DNA from: Aplectana chamaeleonis
Lineage: Eukaryota > Nematoda > Chromadorea > Rhabditida > Cosmocercidae
DNA: 64,000 nucleotides
NCBI GenBank assembly: GCA_029168955.1
Contig: JAPDOI010001201.1
Span: 146,211-210,210, forward strand
Direction: 5' to 3'
Below the pieces are notes generated by a model that worked only from the letters and a program-made list of their open reading frames with translations, was not told where the DNA came from and searched no databases. The position numbers and the translations under genes were made by a program. This document shows, one piece after another, positions 1 to 9,639 of this stretch (the stretch's first letter is position 1; each line of letters begins with the position of its first letter).

Positions 1-960
1 GTTTATTAATTATTTTAGAGTATAATACATGATCTTGTTTTTTTCAATCTATAAAATCTCATTTTAGATTATTCTACATAAACTTCATTTAATTCAATGC
101 ATTAAACCTCATTTTAAATTATTCAACATTATCTTCTGTTCTTTTTCAATCTACAAAACATCAAGAACTCGAAAGATGACATATTTATTTCATTAAACAT
201 AACTACTAAGAGGTTGCTATGTATCAGAGATTGCTTATTAAAGTTATGTTTCATGACTTGTTTTTTTCTTTGGTTCCACCGACATGCAAGTAAAGACCAG
301 ATGTGATAAAACGAACAAAACAGAATGGCTAGAGAGACGAATTATGATGCGATTTCAAACATGGGAAGAGAGAGCATGACAAGCACCGTAACAATAACAA
401 CTAAAAATGGCATGCAATCCGTGAAAATCAACAAAAACAGACTTTCCTACACTAGTTCAGGTTCATAACCCTGCGGTTTTGCATTTCATCAAGTGTAAAG
501 AAATATTACAGCTATAGATTTCGCCTTTTTGACTCCAGAATTGTCTCGAAAGTGCGAAACGAATATGTTTTTTGTTTTTTTTTACTCTGCCATTCCTTTG
601 TGTCTTGCCCAGACTCACTAGGCCAAAAATTAGGTGATGAGCGCTATTATCCATGAAATAGAGGCTAAATCATGAGACCTATATCGCATATTTTCCAATT
701 ACTTTATCTACATACATTTGCGTCACAAAGATGGCTTTATTTTCACGCACTTTTTTATTGTGTTTCCCTGTATACCAGAGCCAGACTCAAGAAATTAGCT
801 GAGTAGCTCGTTTCAAAATCGTTTCAATGTGCAGGGTTATGAATTTTAACTAGACGAAATTCTCCTGGGAATCGAAAATGCAATCCTGATTATCGAGGCC
901 CTCATCCTGGACGCCAGGGTCCTCGTCTTCGTCGTGGACAGCTTGGCGAGACGATTAGTG
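1..960. other. AT-rich sequence without a recognisable gene
   Basis: No coding frame here resembles a protein I know. Two imperfect direct repeats of about 48 bp lie at roughly 45-93 and 94-141, sharing TCATTTTA and ATTATTC blocks. A 13-bp inverted repeat, TTCATAACCCTGC at 462-474 and its complement at 831-843, could mark the ends of a small 382-bp non-autonomous DNA element. I see no internal ORF and cannot identify target-site duplications. Confidence 0.4.
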
Positions 961-1011
961 CTGTAAAAAAGTATATTTGAGAAAGCCATGAGCATATCTT
1001 AACAAACTTAC
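961..1011 (-). other. Possible 51-nt spliceosomal intron
   Basis: Read on the minus strand, this stretch begins GTAAGTTTG and ends TTTTTTACAG, with an AT-rich centre. Size and 3' splice site fit the short introns typical of nematodes. The upstream flank has a short open frame (MKMESRDIRDYFDMEDRG, about 1075-1012). The downstream flank has an acidic frame ending in a TAG near 855. Joining them at these sites gives an immediate stop in the first frame, so the host gene is either decayed or not real. No product can be named. Confidence 0.3.
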
Positions 1012-1107
1012 ATCCATAATCCCGCGATCCTCCATATCGAAATAGTCCCTTATATCTCTGGACTCCATCTTCATCAGACATCCTAGAGTCCAAGCTAGAC
1101 CGTGTGC

Positions 1108-1517
1108 TAAGATGAGAAACACGATTCTCAATCTAAACTCTTTGGAATCTCGCCGAAAGCTAAGAGATGCATGCATGGTGTTCGAACTGCTATCGGGTCA
1201 GCTCAGTGTTAGGGTGTCCCGATTCTACAGTTTGATACAATCGAGAACCAGGGGAGGACAGGTCAAGATATCTTTTTCAATGCCTAGGACAAACTTGAGG
1301 AGGTATATGTTTACATGCAGGGCAGGCTTAAACTTTTTAAGCCTAGAGTACACCGCCTCACCAAACATCCTTACATATGACTCGTTCAAGCGTATGGCTG
1401 GTGCAAAATTATTGGCTTTCTAGATGTGTATTGGTTCTTGTTTTACATAATTATTGTAGCTTTTTATCACACGCTTGTCTTCTACAGCGTAATAAATGAA
1501 ATGAAATGAAATGAAAC
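1108..1517 (+). pseudogene. 3' end of a CR1-like non-LTR retrotransposon
   Basis: The frame at 1112-1423 (103 codons) matches the C-terminal tail that follows the reverse transcriptase in CR1/Rex-type elements. It has an SLESRRKLRDACMVFELLSG block, then an R-T-R turn, then PRTNLRRYMFTCRAGLNFLS. The frame stops at 1423. About 70 bp later comes AATAAATGAAATGAAATGAA (1491-1510), a short tandem-repeat tail of the kind that ends many CR1-like elements. The polymerase and endonuclease domains are missing, so this is a 5'-truncated dead insertion. ATG 1112 lies inside what would have been ORF2 and is not a true start. The family assignment is by eye from the tail motif and could be off by one clade. 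Confidence 0.6.
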
Positions 1518-1840
1518 AATGTGCAAAACGGAACCATCGAGTATTGTACTGTAGCCATGGAGTATTTCGCAACACACTGGTGCGCGACGAATTCCCGCAC
1601 TCCGGTTTGAATATCACCACGCGACGCACCCACGTGCGACGCCAAATTTCCGCTGCTGGGCCCTTTTTCTCCTCGCCTCGCCCCATTCAAGTCGCCGCCC
1701 CTGATTTCTGTCCTCGGGTCAGCCTCAACGGTCAAAAATACCTCGGGTCGCCCTCTACGAGTGTCTGAGTATCGTGTCGAGACTATGCGGCCCCAACACG
1801 AATCGATGACTATTTTGAAAAGACTAAATTCATATGATCT
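1518..1840. other. No recognised feature
   Basis: I see no gene, tandem repeat or long inverted repeat in this stretch. Short frames on both strands have no recognisable motifs. Confidence 0.4.
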
Positions 1841-2003
1841 AGCTCCGCAATCGCGTTCAGTCCTCAAAATCTCATTATCACAATCGTAGAAGCGAAGCGG
1901 TTGTTTTGAGAATGATTTCTCCATTTGCATAGTTGAATTTTTTAAAAACAACCGCTTCGCATCTACTATTGTGATAATGAGGACTGAACGCGATTGCGAA
2001 ACT
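1841..2003. repeat. 163-bp hairpin element with arms of about 60 bp
   Basis: The left arm (1841-1907) and right arm (1944-2003) are near-perfect inverted copies sharing CGCAATCGCGTTCAGTCCTC, an ATTATCACAAT block and GCGAAGCGGTTGTTTT. The left arm carries about 8 extra bases near 1866-1873. The loop is about 36 bp. The size and structure fit a foldback MITE or a hairpin-forming small-RNA precursor. There is no coding potential. Confidence 0.75.
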
Positions 2004-2583
2004 GAACTATACATCACAGCTCATTAGAGTATGAATAATGAGAGCACGCTGATTGTTTTTGTCTACAGATGAGATAAAATCAGTGGAAGTAGAAGAAAAC
2101 AGAAAACTACATTGCTTCTCATTACAGAGTTTATGAACACTGCCATACGGTGGAGCACTGGTGAGCCGTTCACATCAGCATCTTGCATGGAACAATCGTA
2201 TACATTCAGCCGTCGACGAAGACCAGCTCTCGGGATCGGCTATCTTACTAGCAGGATTATCGGCTACGATGTTCTTGTCATGTTCGTTACTGGCTTATAT
2301 TTATTTATTTATTATTTTGTTACGCTCGTAGGAACGCGCCAAGACAAAATAACATTGATTAATGAGAAAAAACCATAAATATCGCAATAAAAAAAGTTCA
2401 CAGAAAAAGAAACCAGCGGAACAATCAGTGACGAAAAAAATATCGCAATAAAACAGCAAACTGATAAATAAAAGAACTTCACCAGCACTGGTCAAGGCTG
2501 AGAATGCGTGTCGAAAATACTCACTAGACTAACAGCTCAAATGCTTCGCATAACCTTTGTTCGCCCTACTAACCAACTAAGCT
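2004..2583. other. No recognised feature
   Basis: AT-rich sequence. The short frames have no recognisable domain. I see no repeat structure long enough to report. Confidence 0.4.
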
Positions 2584-2766
2584 GGGCTCTATCCTAGACG
2601 GGGGGGACACCCAAGATTTACTCATAGAAATGAACAAAAAACCTGATAAAAAATGCTTGATATTGCTGTCAAGCGTTGTTGCTAATAAAATTCTATAGAA
2701 ATACGTCGATTGGTAGCGTTACCGATCGGTGGATCACTTGATTTCTGACTTGAACCCTGACGCAGA
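2584..2766 (+). mobile_element. Small (~190 bp) MITE-like repeat, copy 1
   Basis: This copy starts with GGGCTCTATCCTAGACG and then matches the other copies in the window (8790-8979 minus, 26573-26775 plus, 27449-27650 plus). Shared blocks include ACTCATAGAAA, CTGATAAAA, a TGTTGCTA region, TATAGAAATAC and a GGTGGATCACTTGA region. The better preserved copies end in inverted repeats around CTATTCTAGACG. Here the right terminus is degenerate and runs into GC-rich DNA. It is non-coding and was identified only by comparison within the window. Confidence 0.6.
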
Positions 2767-3215
2767 ACGTCGGAGGGCCGCGCCCCCGTACCCACCACTC
2801 AGCGAGGCGGCCCCCCCCTCCTCCCCGCCTGGCGCCCTACAGATCCCCGCCCCAGCCCCACGACTCGTGATGGGTGCGACGTCCGGACATCCAAGCAAAA
2901 GGACGCGGGGCCCGGGCAGAACATCTCCACGGTGTCATCGCTCAAATGATTGATTCCTTGTATAACGATCTCCGGGAACCACCTCTCTCACACCCTGGGC
3001 GGGTGCTATACCCTTCTCCAGAATTTTCCAAACCCCATGGTGGGTGTCCCATTCAAGTCTAATCGATAGACTGGGGAACTTACCTTACTGCCACCGCGCG
3101 ATGACGTAAGTACTTACTCAGTGGTGCCTGCAGTGAAGTCACCATAAAATTGTGCTCCGTATGTGGCACGGGTTTGATTCTGACGATCAACGTGTCATGC
3201 GATTTGCCCGAGCAA
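2767..3215. other. GC-rich stretch, no gene recognised
   Basis: Positions 2770-2930 are C-rich, with runs of C and G. The rest is unique sequence. No protein motif is recognisable in frames on either strand. Confidence 0.35.
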
Positions 3216-3422
3216 ACATGGGTGCTCTTTCGGAATAGACGACCCACTGGAGAATACGATGAAAAAAGCTATTGCTTGGGCTTGAGCGACCGCTTGGTTG
3301 GTCACAACAGACAGTTCAATGTGTTTGAAAAAGACTAAATCATTCGACGGCCCTAGTGGGATGAACATTTCCCATGAATTTTCTGTAGTGGGTCGTCTAT
3401 TCCGAAAGAGTACCCGAACATG
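3216..3422. repeat. Inverted-repeat element with ~40-bp arms
   Basis: The left arm (3216-3256) and right arm (about 3378-3422) are inverted copies centred on CTCTTTCGGAATAGACGACC. The spacer is about 120 bp. This looks like a small non-autonomous DNA element or a decayed foldback. No target-site duplication could be assigned. Confidence 0.6.
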
Positions 3423-4199
3423 TTTTCCTCTGTTTCGAATTTTCCCTGCAGGACCAAGCTAACGAAATTTGGTGGCGCCCCCGTCTCGCGCCTGATGATT
3501 CTCCGCTCGCAAAACATGGCCCCCGCCGCTCGCCCTTGGCCGGAAATTCTCGGGCACACGGCCCTTCGTCGTTCTGAGGAGTGCCCCCCGTCTAGGCTAG
3601 TGCCCTAAGCTGAACTTGGCCGTGCCAGCCGGCTATGACACATGACAGCTAACAGGAGCTTCGGATCATGGGTTTACTGGATCACCCTCATGGAACCAGT
3701 TAGCTGGCCAAGGTGCCTGTGGTAAGTAGATTAGTTTGTTCGCTTGGTAGGAAGGGGAGGCCAAATTCAAATTTCACTTTTTTTTCAAAATTTCAAAAAG
3801 GACAAGGACAACACACATTGCAAAAGTAAACTCCAAATACCGTGCGGAACAGACCGACCGACTCCAAATCTCAAATGAAAATTGCTGAGTACTTTATGGC
3901 TCTGTGGCAATCGCTACCACACGGTATTTTTCGTCTACTCCCTGCAAAAGTCGACACCATTGCTGGAAGAGTTCCTAGAACTTCATGGCATGCTTTACAA
4001 ATCTCGACTTGAATAGCAACAACACAGAAGGTGCTCCGAAGTAGAAAATTCTTCCCAAGAATTCATTTGTTACAACTCCACTATGATTGTTTTCGGGAAC
4101 CTCGCTTTCCATATTTTCATGAAATCAGTGAAATCATCCTGAGTAAAAAAAACCGTCCAACCATGCGGAACATCTATAATTAGTAAGGCATTTACTCCT
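3423..4199. other. No recognised feature
   Basis: About 780 bp of AT-rich, apparently single-copy sequence. No coding frame shows a recognisable motif and no repeat is evident. Confidence 0.35.
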
Positions 4200-5128
4200 G
4201 GGGCCGGATTCATCAACGAAATTTATGGTAATTTATACCCCGAGTTTAACTCTACTCCATACCCCAAAATAAACCCCAAATGCGATTCATCAACATTTAC
4301 CTCACGAGAGTATCGGATACCCCGCTGACGTCTAACCAACAACCTTTTGTTCAACCGCAACCACTGATGTGACTTAAAATTCTGAATCGATAGCTGCTCA
4401 GAAGATTTTAAACACCTTGCGCGCTACTTCGCCGCAAGCTCGCTGATTGCTTCAACGATCTTGTTACTTCGTGGCGCGCAAGTTTCATAGGTGGAGGCGC
4501 GCAAGCTTGTTGGGTTGTAGCGCGCACTTTGCTAGGTAGTGGCGCGCAACCTGCAATATACCGACGACAACACATACAGTGCGGATTAGATGTAAGTCAT
4601 CAGTTTTCACTAACAAGGTAAGTATGACAAGTGTAGGGCTCTACGGGTGAGAATGTTCTGTCCAACGTTCGTTCATACTCCGATCAGGGGTTAACATGGG
4701 CCTATACTGAAGTACTGAACCATATACTGAAGCCATATATTGAAGTACAGCCTCTCTCGCTCATGTGTGCCCGGGCGGAGCTAGCAGCGGAGCGGTCGGT
4801 CAAGGCCAATAGAACAGTGATAATTAAATTAGGACATGATAAACCCGATAAGCCTTACTTCGACAAGCTCAAAATGAGGAAGAGAGGCTATAAGTTGTAT
4901 CCAAATGGTTCAAATCCCAACTCTCCGCAGTTTGCTAGTAGCAAATTGCTGATTGAGCTTCTTTGTTGGGAAAATAGTATCGGATACCCGACTCCTTCAG
5001 CCGGGTATCGGATACTCTCATATATACCCCGGAAATTGGGGTTTATTTTTTGATGAATCGCAAAAATTTACCCCGCGGAGTAAATTATACCCTAAAACCA
5101 CGGTTTTGCCGTTGCTGAATCCGGCCCC
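4200..5128. mobile_element. 929-bp inverted-repeat element beginning GGGGCCGGATTCA
   Basis: Both ends start GGGGCCGGATTCA reading inward. Imperfect homology continues for about 120 bp through a GGTAATTTATACCCC-like block, an AATAAACCCCAA block and GAGAGTATC(C/G)GATACCC. The interior has four to five degenerate copies of a roughly 30-bp unit with the core GTGGCGCGCAA (about 4430-4560). The frames inside (for example 4763-5053) show no transposase motif. It is therefore read as a non-autonomous TIR element. I could not find a convincing target-site duplication. Confidence 0.6.
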
Positions 5129-5334
5129 TGAATGCGGAACTCCCACAGCAGACAAAAACAAATATTCTATATGTCTTCAATCCCTAAAAGATCCAAAACA
5201 CTTACTCTCTTGAGCTTAGCTCGGAAGCATTTTGAGTTTTTACAGGATATGAATTCTGTGGGAAGCTGATTAAGAAATCGTGCACTTCGGAAGAATAATG
5301 AGTTGTACACAACCTTATAGAATGTCTTTTCAGA
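5129..5334. other. No recognised feature
   Basis: Short AT-rich interval between the inverted-repeat element and the retrotransposon fragment. I see nothing in it. Confidence 0.4.
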
Positions 5335-6575
5335 CTAGGATGCAAAACCACCTATTCTTCCAGTGCATGGCTTAAAGACCCAGTACCTACTAGCTCTGAG
5401 TCTTACTTCCATGCGAATAATCCGGAAACACAACATCAAATCATGCACTACTCTTCTGTACTTCAGGCTTTTCATATTGAGCATACGAAGACGATCTTTA
5501 TAAGATGGAAGCTCCATAGGGTAGTTTGGATTCGGGAAGGCTCGATAAAATAGTATTCTAGTAAATGTTTGTCGAACTCTCTCTAACATAGATGTCTGCT
5601 TCTTGAATGTTGGACTCCAAACAGGTGACCCGTATTCCAAATGAGACAAAACATAGGTGTTGTACAGTTTGATCAACATAAAAGGCTCATTAATCCGAAC
5701 ATTTATAAAAACCATGAACGAAGTCCTGGTGGCTTTGCTTACCACGCTATCATTTGTTTACAGAATTTAAGCGAGCTATCGATAAATATTCCGAGATCTC
5801 GGACCCATGTCTCCAAATAAAGGTATGGCCATTTACTTGGTATGTCATGGATGCCGATGAACCCAAGTGGAAGACCACCGTTTTGGATAGTTTTACGGGA
5901 AGGTCCCACATACGGGACCACTCTAGCATTCTCCGATTTGTTGTGGACAAACTGGCATGTGCCAAATGTCGATCATTTTCTTCGTATGCGCAATATACTT
6001 TTATGTCATCAGCAAACATTTTTACCTCAACGCCAGGGTTTACTTTGAGTACCGCAGGGAGGTCAGCCATGTAAGCTAGAAAAAGAAGTGGCGAAAGAGC
6101 TCCGCCCTGAGGTACCCCGCTTGGACATGAATGGCGGCCAGAATAAGCTTCACCTACTTTGACCGTCATATGTCTGTCATACAAAAATGACTTCAAATAG
6201 TACAGATGTTGACCTTGTATTCCGAAAGATTCAAGTTTGTAGAGAAGTTTGGAGTGACTCACTTTGTCAAATGCTTTTGATAAATCAAAAAATATTATGT
6301 CAATCGATTTTCCCTTGTTCGCTGCAGTCAACCAGTCAAAGAGAGAATCGGAAACTAATGTTGGTGTAAACCACTCTAATAGCCTTTCACATATGATTTT
6401 TTCAAGAACTTTTGTTGCGGTTGGACAAATACTTATAGGCCGAAAATGAGATAATAAATTTACTTCAGTAGATTTAGGAATAGGGGTCACAATCGCATCA
6501 TTCCAAATCTTTGGAACCTCTCCCAAAGCTAAAAAGAAGTTGAAGATGAACGTTAGGGGATATTCTTCTTTTTGT
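5335..6575 (-). pseudogene. CR1-like reverse transcriptase fragment, broken
   Basis: The largest frame (5750-6526) has reverse transcriptase motifs in order: FRPISIC near residue 28, FFDLSKAFDKVSH near 79, SGVPQGGALSPLLF near 136 and FADDIKVY at 171. FNFFLALGEVPKIW is readable further upstream to about 6570. The QxGFR segment normally found between the ERLLEWF block and the DWL...NKGKS block is missing, suggesting an internal deletion of roughly 20 residues. The thumb region shifts into a second frame (5739-5921, VRDLGIFIDSSLKF). The tail is in a third frame (5335-5745: LEYGSPVWSP, YKDRLRMLNMKSLKYRR, RASRYWVFKPCTGR). At least two frameshifts make it non-functional. The tail resembles nematode CR1 elements. 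The endonuclease is absent, and an unrelated retroelement end abuts it upstream. Confidence 0.8.
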
Positions 6576-7125
6576 CAGCAGTGAAGAGAGCATCGCATCC
6601 TCACACGGCTTCTTCCATAGATCTCGAGCAGGCAAGGTTGTAGGCTTGGCCGGACATAAAAATAGATGCAATGAATCATATCCAGCACATTCACAATCGG
6701 GGCGTTTAACTGGGACTGACTGGTCAATCCGATTAGCGTAAGCCTTTAGATATGTGGAGTGACCGCATCGCAGACCAGCGAGGATTGTTCGGGTACGTCT
6801 CGGTAGTCCAGCTTCGCTGTCGTCGACTCGTGGGGGCACGCCACCATAAATTAAGTTGGGCTGAGCATTAGACAAGTACTCTGCCGCAATCCGCGTATGC
6901 TCGGCCATCTGGAGTCTTCTGCGCGAGAGCTCGGATGTAGCCCAGCGTTGTTGATCGACAACAGACAGGGAAGCATTGAGCGGCGTGCGTATGCTTCTTG
7001 GGTGGGGGCCAGACGACAGAAGATGGTAATTTGGATGGGTCGGGCTCTTGACAATCGCTCCAGCCGCGAAGCGGCTGGAGAGGTTTGGTTTTGCCTGGCA
7101 CTTGTGATCACTTAGATTTTGGTAA
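6576..7125 (-). pseudogene. C-terminal end of a second non-LTR retrotransposon
   Basis: One frame can be followed on the minus strand from about 7125 to 6576 without requiring an ATG. It passes through PLNASLSVVDQQRWATSELS and then the frame from 6908. That frame holds LPRRTRTILAGLRCGHSTYL and a cysteine/histidine cluster in C-x-C-x6-H-x3-C form (DCECAGYDSLHLFLCPA), followed by LPARDLWKKP. This is the usual closing segment after the RNase H domain of Jockey/LOA/I-type ORF2 proteins. The reverse transcriptase and RNase H catalytic parts are absent. It runs straight into the CR1 fragment near 6570-6590, so the 136-codon frame is a chimera of two elements. Clade assignment is uncertain. Confidence 0.65.
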
Positions 7126-7458
7126 AAGAGTTAATAAAACCTGTAAAACAAATTTTCTAGAGATTTCCTTCTGGATATAAGTGATAGAGTCAAGAAGACA
7201 CCCGCTGACAACATTTGAGCCAAATCGATTGAAAATTAACAAAGTTAGATCGGCGGAAGCTTAGCAAAAATTCGCGTTTTTTCTTGTAACGCGTCCCTCG
7301 TGTCCTGTTCCTCGTTCCTCGTTCCTCGTTTCTCGTTCCTCGTTCCTCGTTCCTCGTTCCTGCCACTAGCCACTGCCAGTGGCCACTGCCAGGCGATCAG
7401 TTGGGCAGGTAGGTAAGTTGGTATGTGGACAGATATGATTACTTACTCACTTACTTTA
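7126..7458. other. Intergenic stretch with a 7-bp microsatellite
   Basis: Positions 7306-7361 are about eight tandem copies of GTTCCTC with one C-to-T variant. They are followed by a small CCACTGCC-rich repeat (7362-7391). Nothing else is recognisable. Confidence 0.6.
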
Positions 7459-7747
7459 ACATTAACTACTTCACCTTTCACTACTTATCATATCAAGTGA
7501 TATTATCAGTTGGTAGACCAAATCGCTTAAACACATCGTAGGCTGTACTTTTCGATGGGGAGGGACAGGGGAAGTGACTAACAAGTTTGTTACTTACTGT
7601 TTCACATTAACTACTTTACTTCTTACTGCTTATCATATCATGTGATATTATCAGTTGGTAGATAAACTCGCTAAAACACGTCGTAGGCTGAACTTTTCGA
7701 TGGGAAGGGATAGGGAAAGTTACTAACAAGTTTGTTATTCACTAATT
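7459..7747. repeat. 145-bp satellite, two units, left of element A
   Basis: Two tandem units (AACTACTT anchors at 7464 and 7609) match the larger array at 13191-14785. Each contains CTTATCATATCA, TTATCAGTTGGTAGA and CGTCGTAGGCTG. The last unit is cut at AATT (7744-7747), where element A begins. The phase matches the unit that resumes at 13191, so the two arrays were once continuous. Confidence 0.9.
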
Positions 7748-8552
7748 TCTGAAAGTTGGGCTCCGCAGAAAAGGTCAAGGATTTGGCATTGCTCCTAAAT
7801 GTTGTGAAATTGTTTTATTGGATTTGGCTCTCAACTTGATTTTTCAAATGTAGTGAAATTGTCGAATTGATTTGGCTGTGATGATACTATATGCAGATAA
7901 CATAATCATTAAATCTAGTGAAATTGTTGCAAACGGATTTGGCAGGAGCTCTATCAATTATCACAGTCAAATCACGCGTCAGAAGGGGTTTTCCTTGAAG
8001 CGCATATTGAATCGAATGAGAACAGGAATAAACCTAGCAGCAAAAACGTTTCTATACAATGCGAACCGTAAAAGCGTTGAGGACACGAAGACATAGAGTC
8101 AGTAGCGAGTAAATTGCGTTAGATTTCGTTTTCATGATTTTTATCTCATCGGTGAGGGAAGGTCTGGTACCTTATTGTTAGTGGGAGCTACACTGAAAGG
8201 GCAGAATAGCATTCGGAAACCTTAATTCTAGCCCATAAGGCCACGTTTCGTTCAGCATTGTTGACTGAGGATTATTATTTTTTCTTTTTGTCTTCATTCG
8301 CTCGCCAGAGGACCTTCTGACGCGTGATTTGACTGTGATAATTGATAGAGCTCCTGCCAAATCCGTTTGCAAACAATTTCACTAGATTTAATGATTATGT
8401 TATCTGCATATAGTATCATCACAGCCAAATCAATTCGACAATTTCACTACATTTGAAAAATCAAGTTGAGAGCCAAATCCAATAAAACAATTTCACAACA
8501 TTTAGGAGCAATGCCAAATCCTTGACCTTTTCTGCGGAGCCCAACTTTCAGA
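7748..8552. repeat. Foldback module of element A, 240-bp arms
   Basis: The left arm (7748-7986) and right arm (8313-8552) are near-identical inverted repeats, starting TCTGAAAGTTGGG and reaching CACGCGTCAGAAGG. The loop (7987-8312) is 326 bp. AATT flanks both outer edges (7744-7747 and 8553-8556), so the module may itself be a TIR element that became the end of the composite. Repeated AAATTGTT and GGATTTGGC blocks occur within each arm. There is no ORF of note. Confidence 0.9.
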
Positions 8553-8789
8553 AATTTCACAACTTTTTACAAGGGTTTCCTTCTACAATATCGTCGAGCT
8601 CCAGAAGTCAAGTTGTTTTTTCGAAAACATAGTGGTAGAAATGAAGAAACAACCGTTCCGCTGCTAAGACTGCAAGATAATTGTTGCAACGCTGCTTCCT
8701 ACAAATAGATACAAGGCATATACTTTTTGAATTTAAAAGTCGAAAAATGAAGAAATGAGTTTCAAAATGACCCAATTGTACAGGTTCTA

Positions 8790-8979
8790 GGCACTCTTCT
8801 AGACGGGGCACGCACCACTCAAGACAGAAATGAAATGAACGGCCCATTGGTGAGGCTACCAGTCGAAGTATTTCCGTAGAGCTCTAATAAAAACAATGAT
8901 TGATAGCGCAGTATCAGGCCTCTTTTATCAGAGTTTTCCATCATTTCTATGAGTTTTTGCGTAGCTTGGCCCTCTAGTG
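8790..8979 (-). mobile_element. Small (~190 bp) MITE-like repeat, copy 2
   Basis: The reverse complement matches the copies at 2584, 26573 and 27449. On the plus strand it starts GGCACTCTTCTAGACGGGG and contains the ACTCATAGAAA and GATAAAAGA blocks in reverse. Element B has no such insertion at the corresponding place, so it entered A after the copies separated. Its far end is degenerate. Confidence 0.65.
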
Positions 8980-9300
8980 AAAGAAAATGTTGAAGGGGCC
9001 CATGAAAAACCTTCATTTGTAAAGAAAAGTCAATCGGAACACATTGTAAATACGAATTTGAATTTCGCGCCAAAATCATTTTCGGAGTTTTTCTGCATGT
9101 GGAGTTCGTGCCGTAACCAATTTTTCCTGTTATCTTACTGTCGCACCAACATTCTAGGAAAAAGGGCTAGATGACTGGTGAGAATTGGTGGCGGGTATTA
9201 ACCTCATCTTCCAACGCTTTTGACTCGCCAAAGTGTATCAGTCTGGTCGACCGGGCTCAATCATGAAATTGAGCCTGAAAATGGAAATTGATTTCCAGCG

Positions 9301-9616
9301 CGAACGATAGTTAAGTGCGCCAGAAGAGGACTACCGTAATCTCAGGAATGATGTTATTCGGCTCTCGTAAACAAATTTGATGATACCCAATTGATCAATG
9401 ATAAAGTATAAAAGAAGTGAAGAGCGGTGTGTCTTGATTCACACACCGTCCTTCTCTAGGGGTCAGCAGTTGAGGATCTGCCTGGACTAAAAAGCAGGGA
9501 AACATCACCACCTGTAGGGAAGATGAAGCGAAATCGGAGTCAGAACTTAGAAAATTTTAGAGCCAACCCGAGTGAGATTACGGTAGCCCTGTTCTGGCGG
9601 ACTTAACTATCGTTCT
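9301..9616. mobile_element. 316-bp TIR element with TACCGTAA ends, copy 1
   Basis: The terminal inverted repeats (9301-9344 and 9573-9616) share GAACGATAGTTAAGT and CTACCGTAATCTCA with about four mismatches. The interior has TATAAAAG at about 9408 and a hairpin at roughly 9418-9458 (GCGGTGTGT with its complement). Element 31316-31610 shares the TACCGTAA end and the internal GAGCGG...CACACACCG hairpin, so the two form one family. It is absent from the matching position in element B. There is no coding capacity. Confidence 0.7.
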
Positions 9617-9639
9617 TGTAGATTCGGAGGCCTGGCTTG

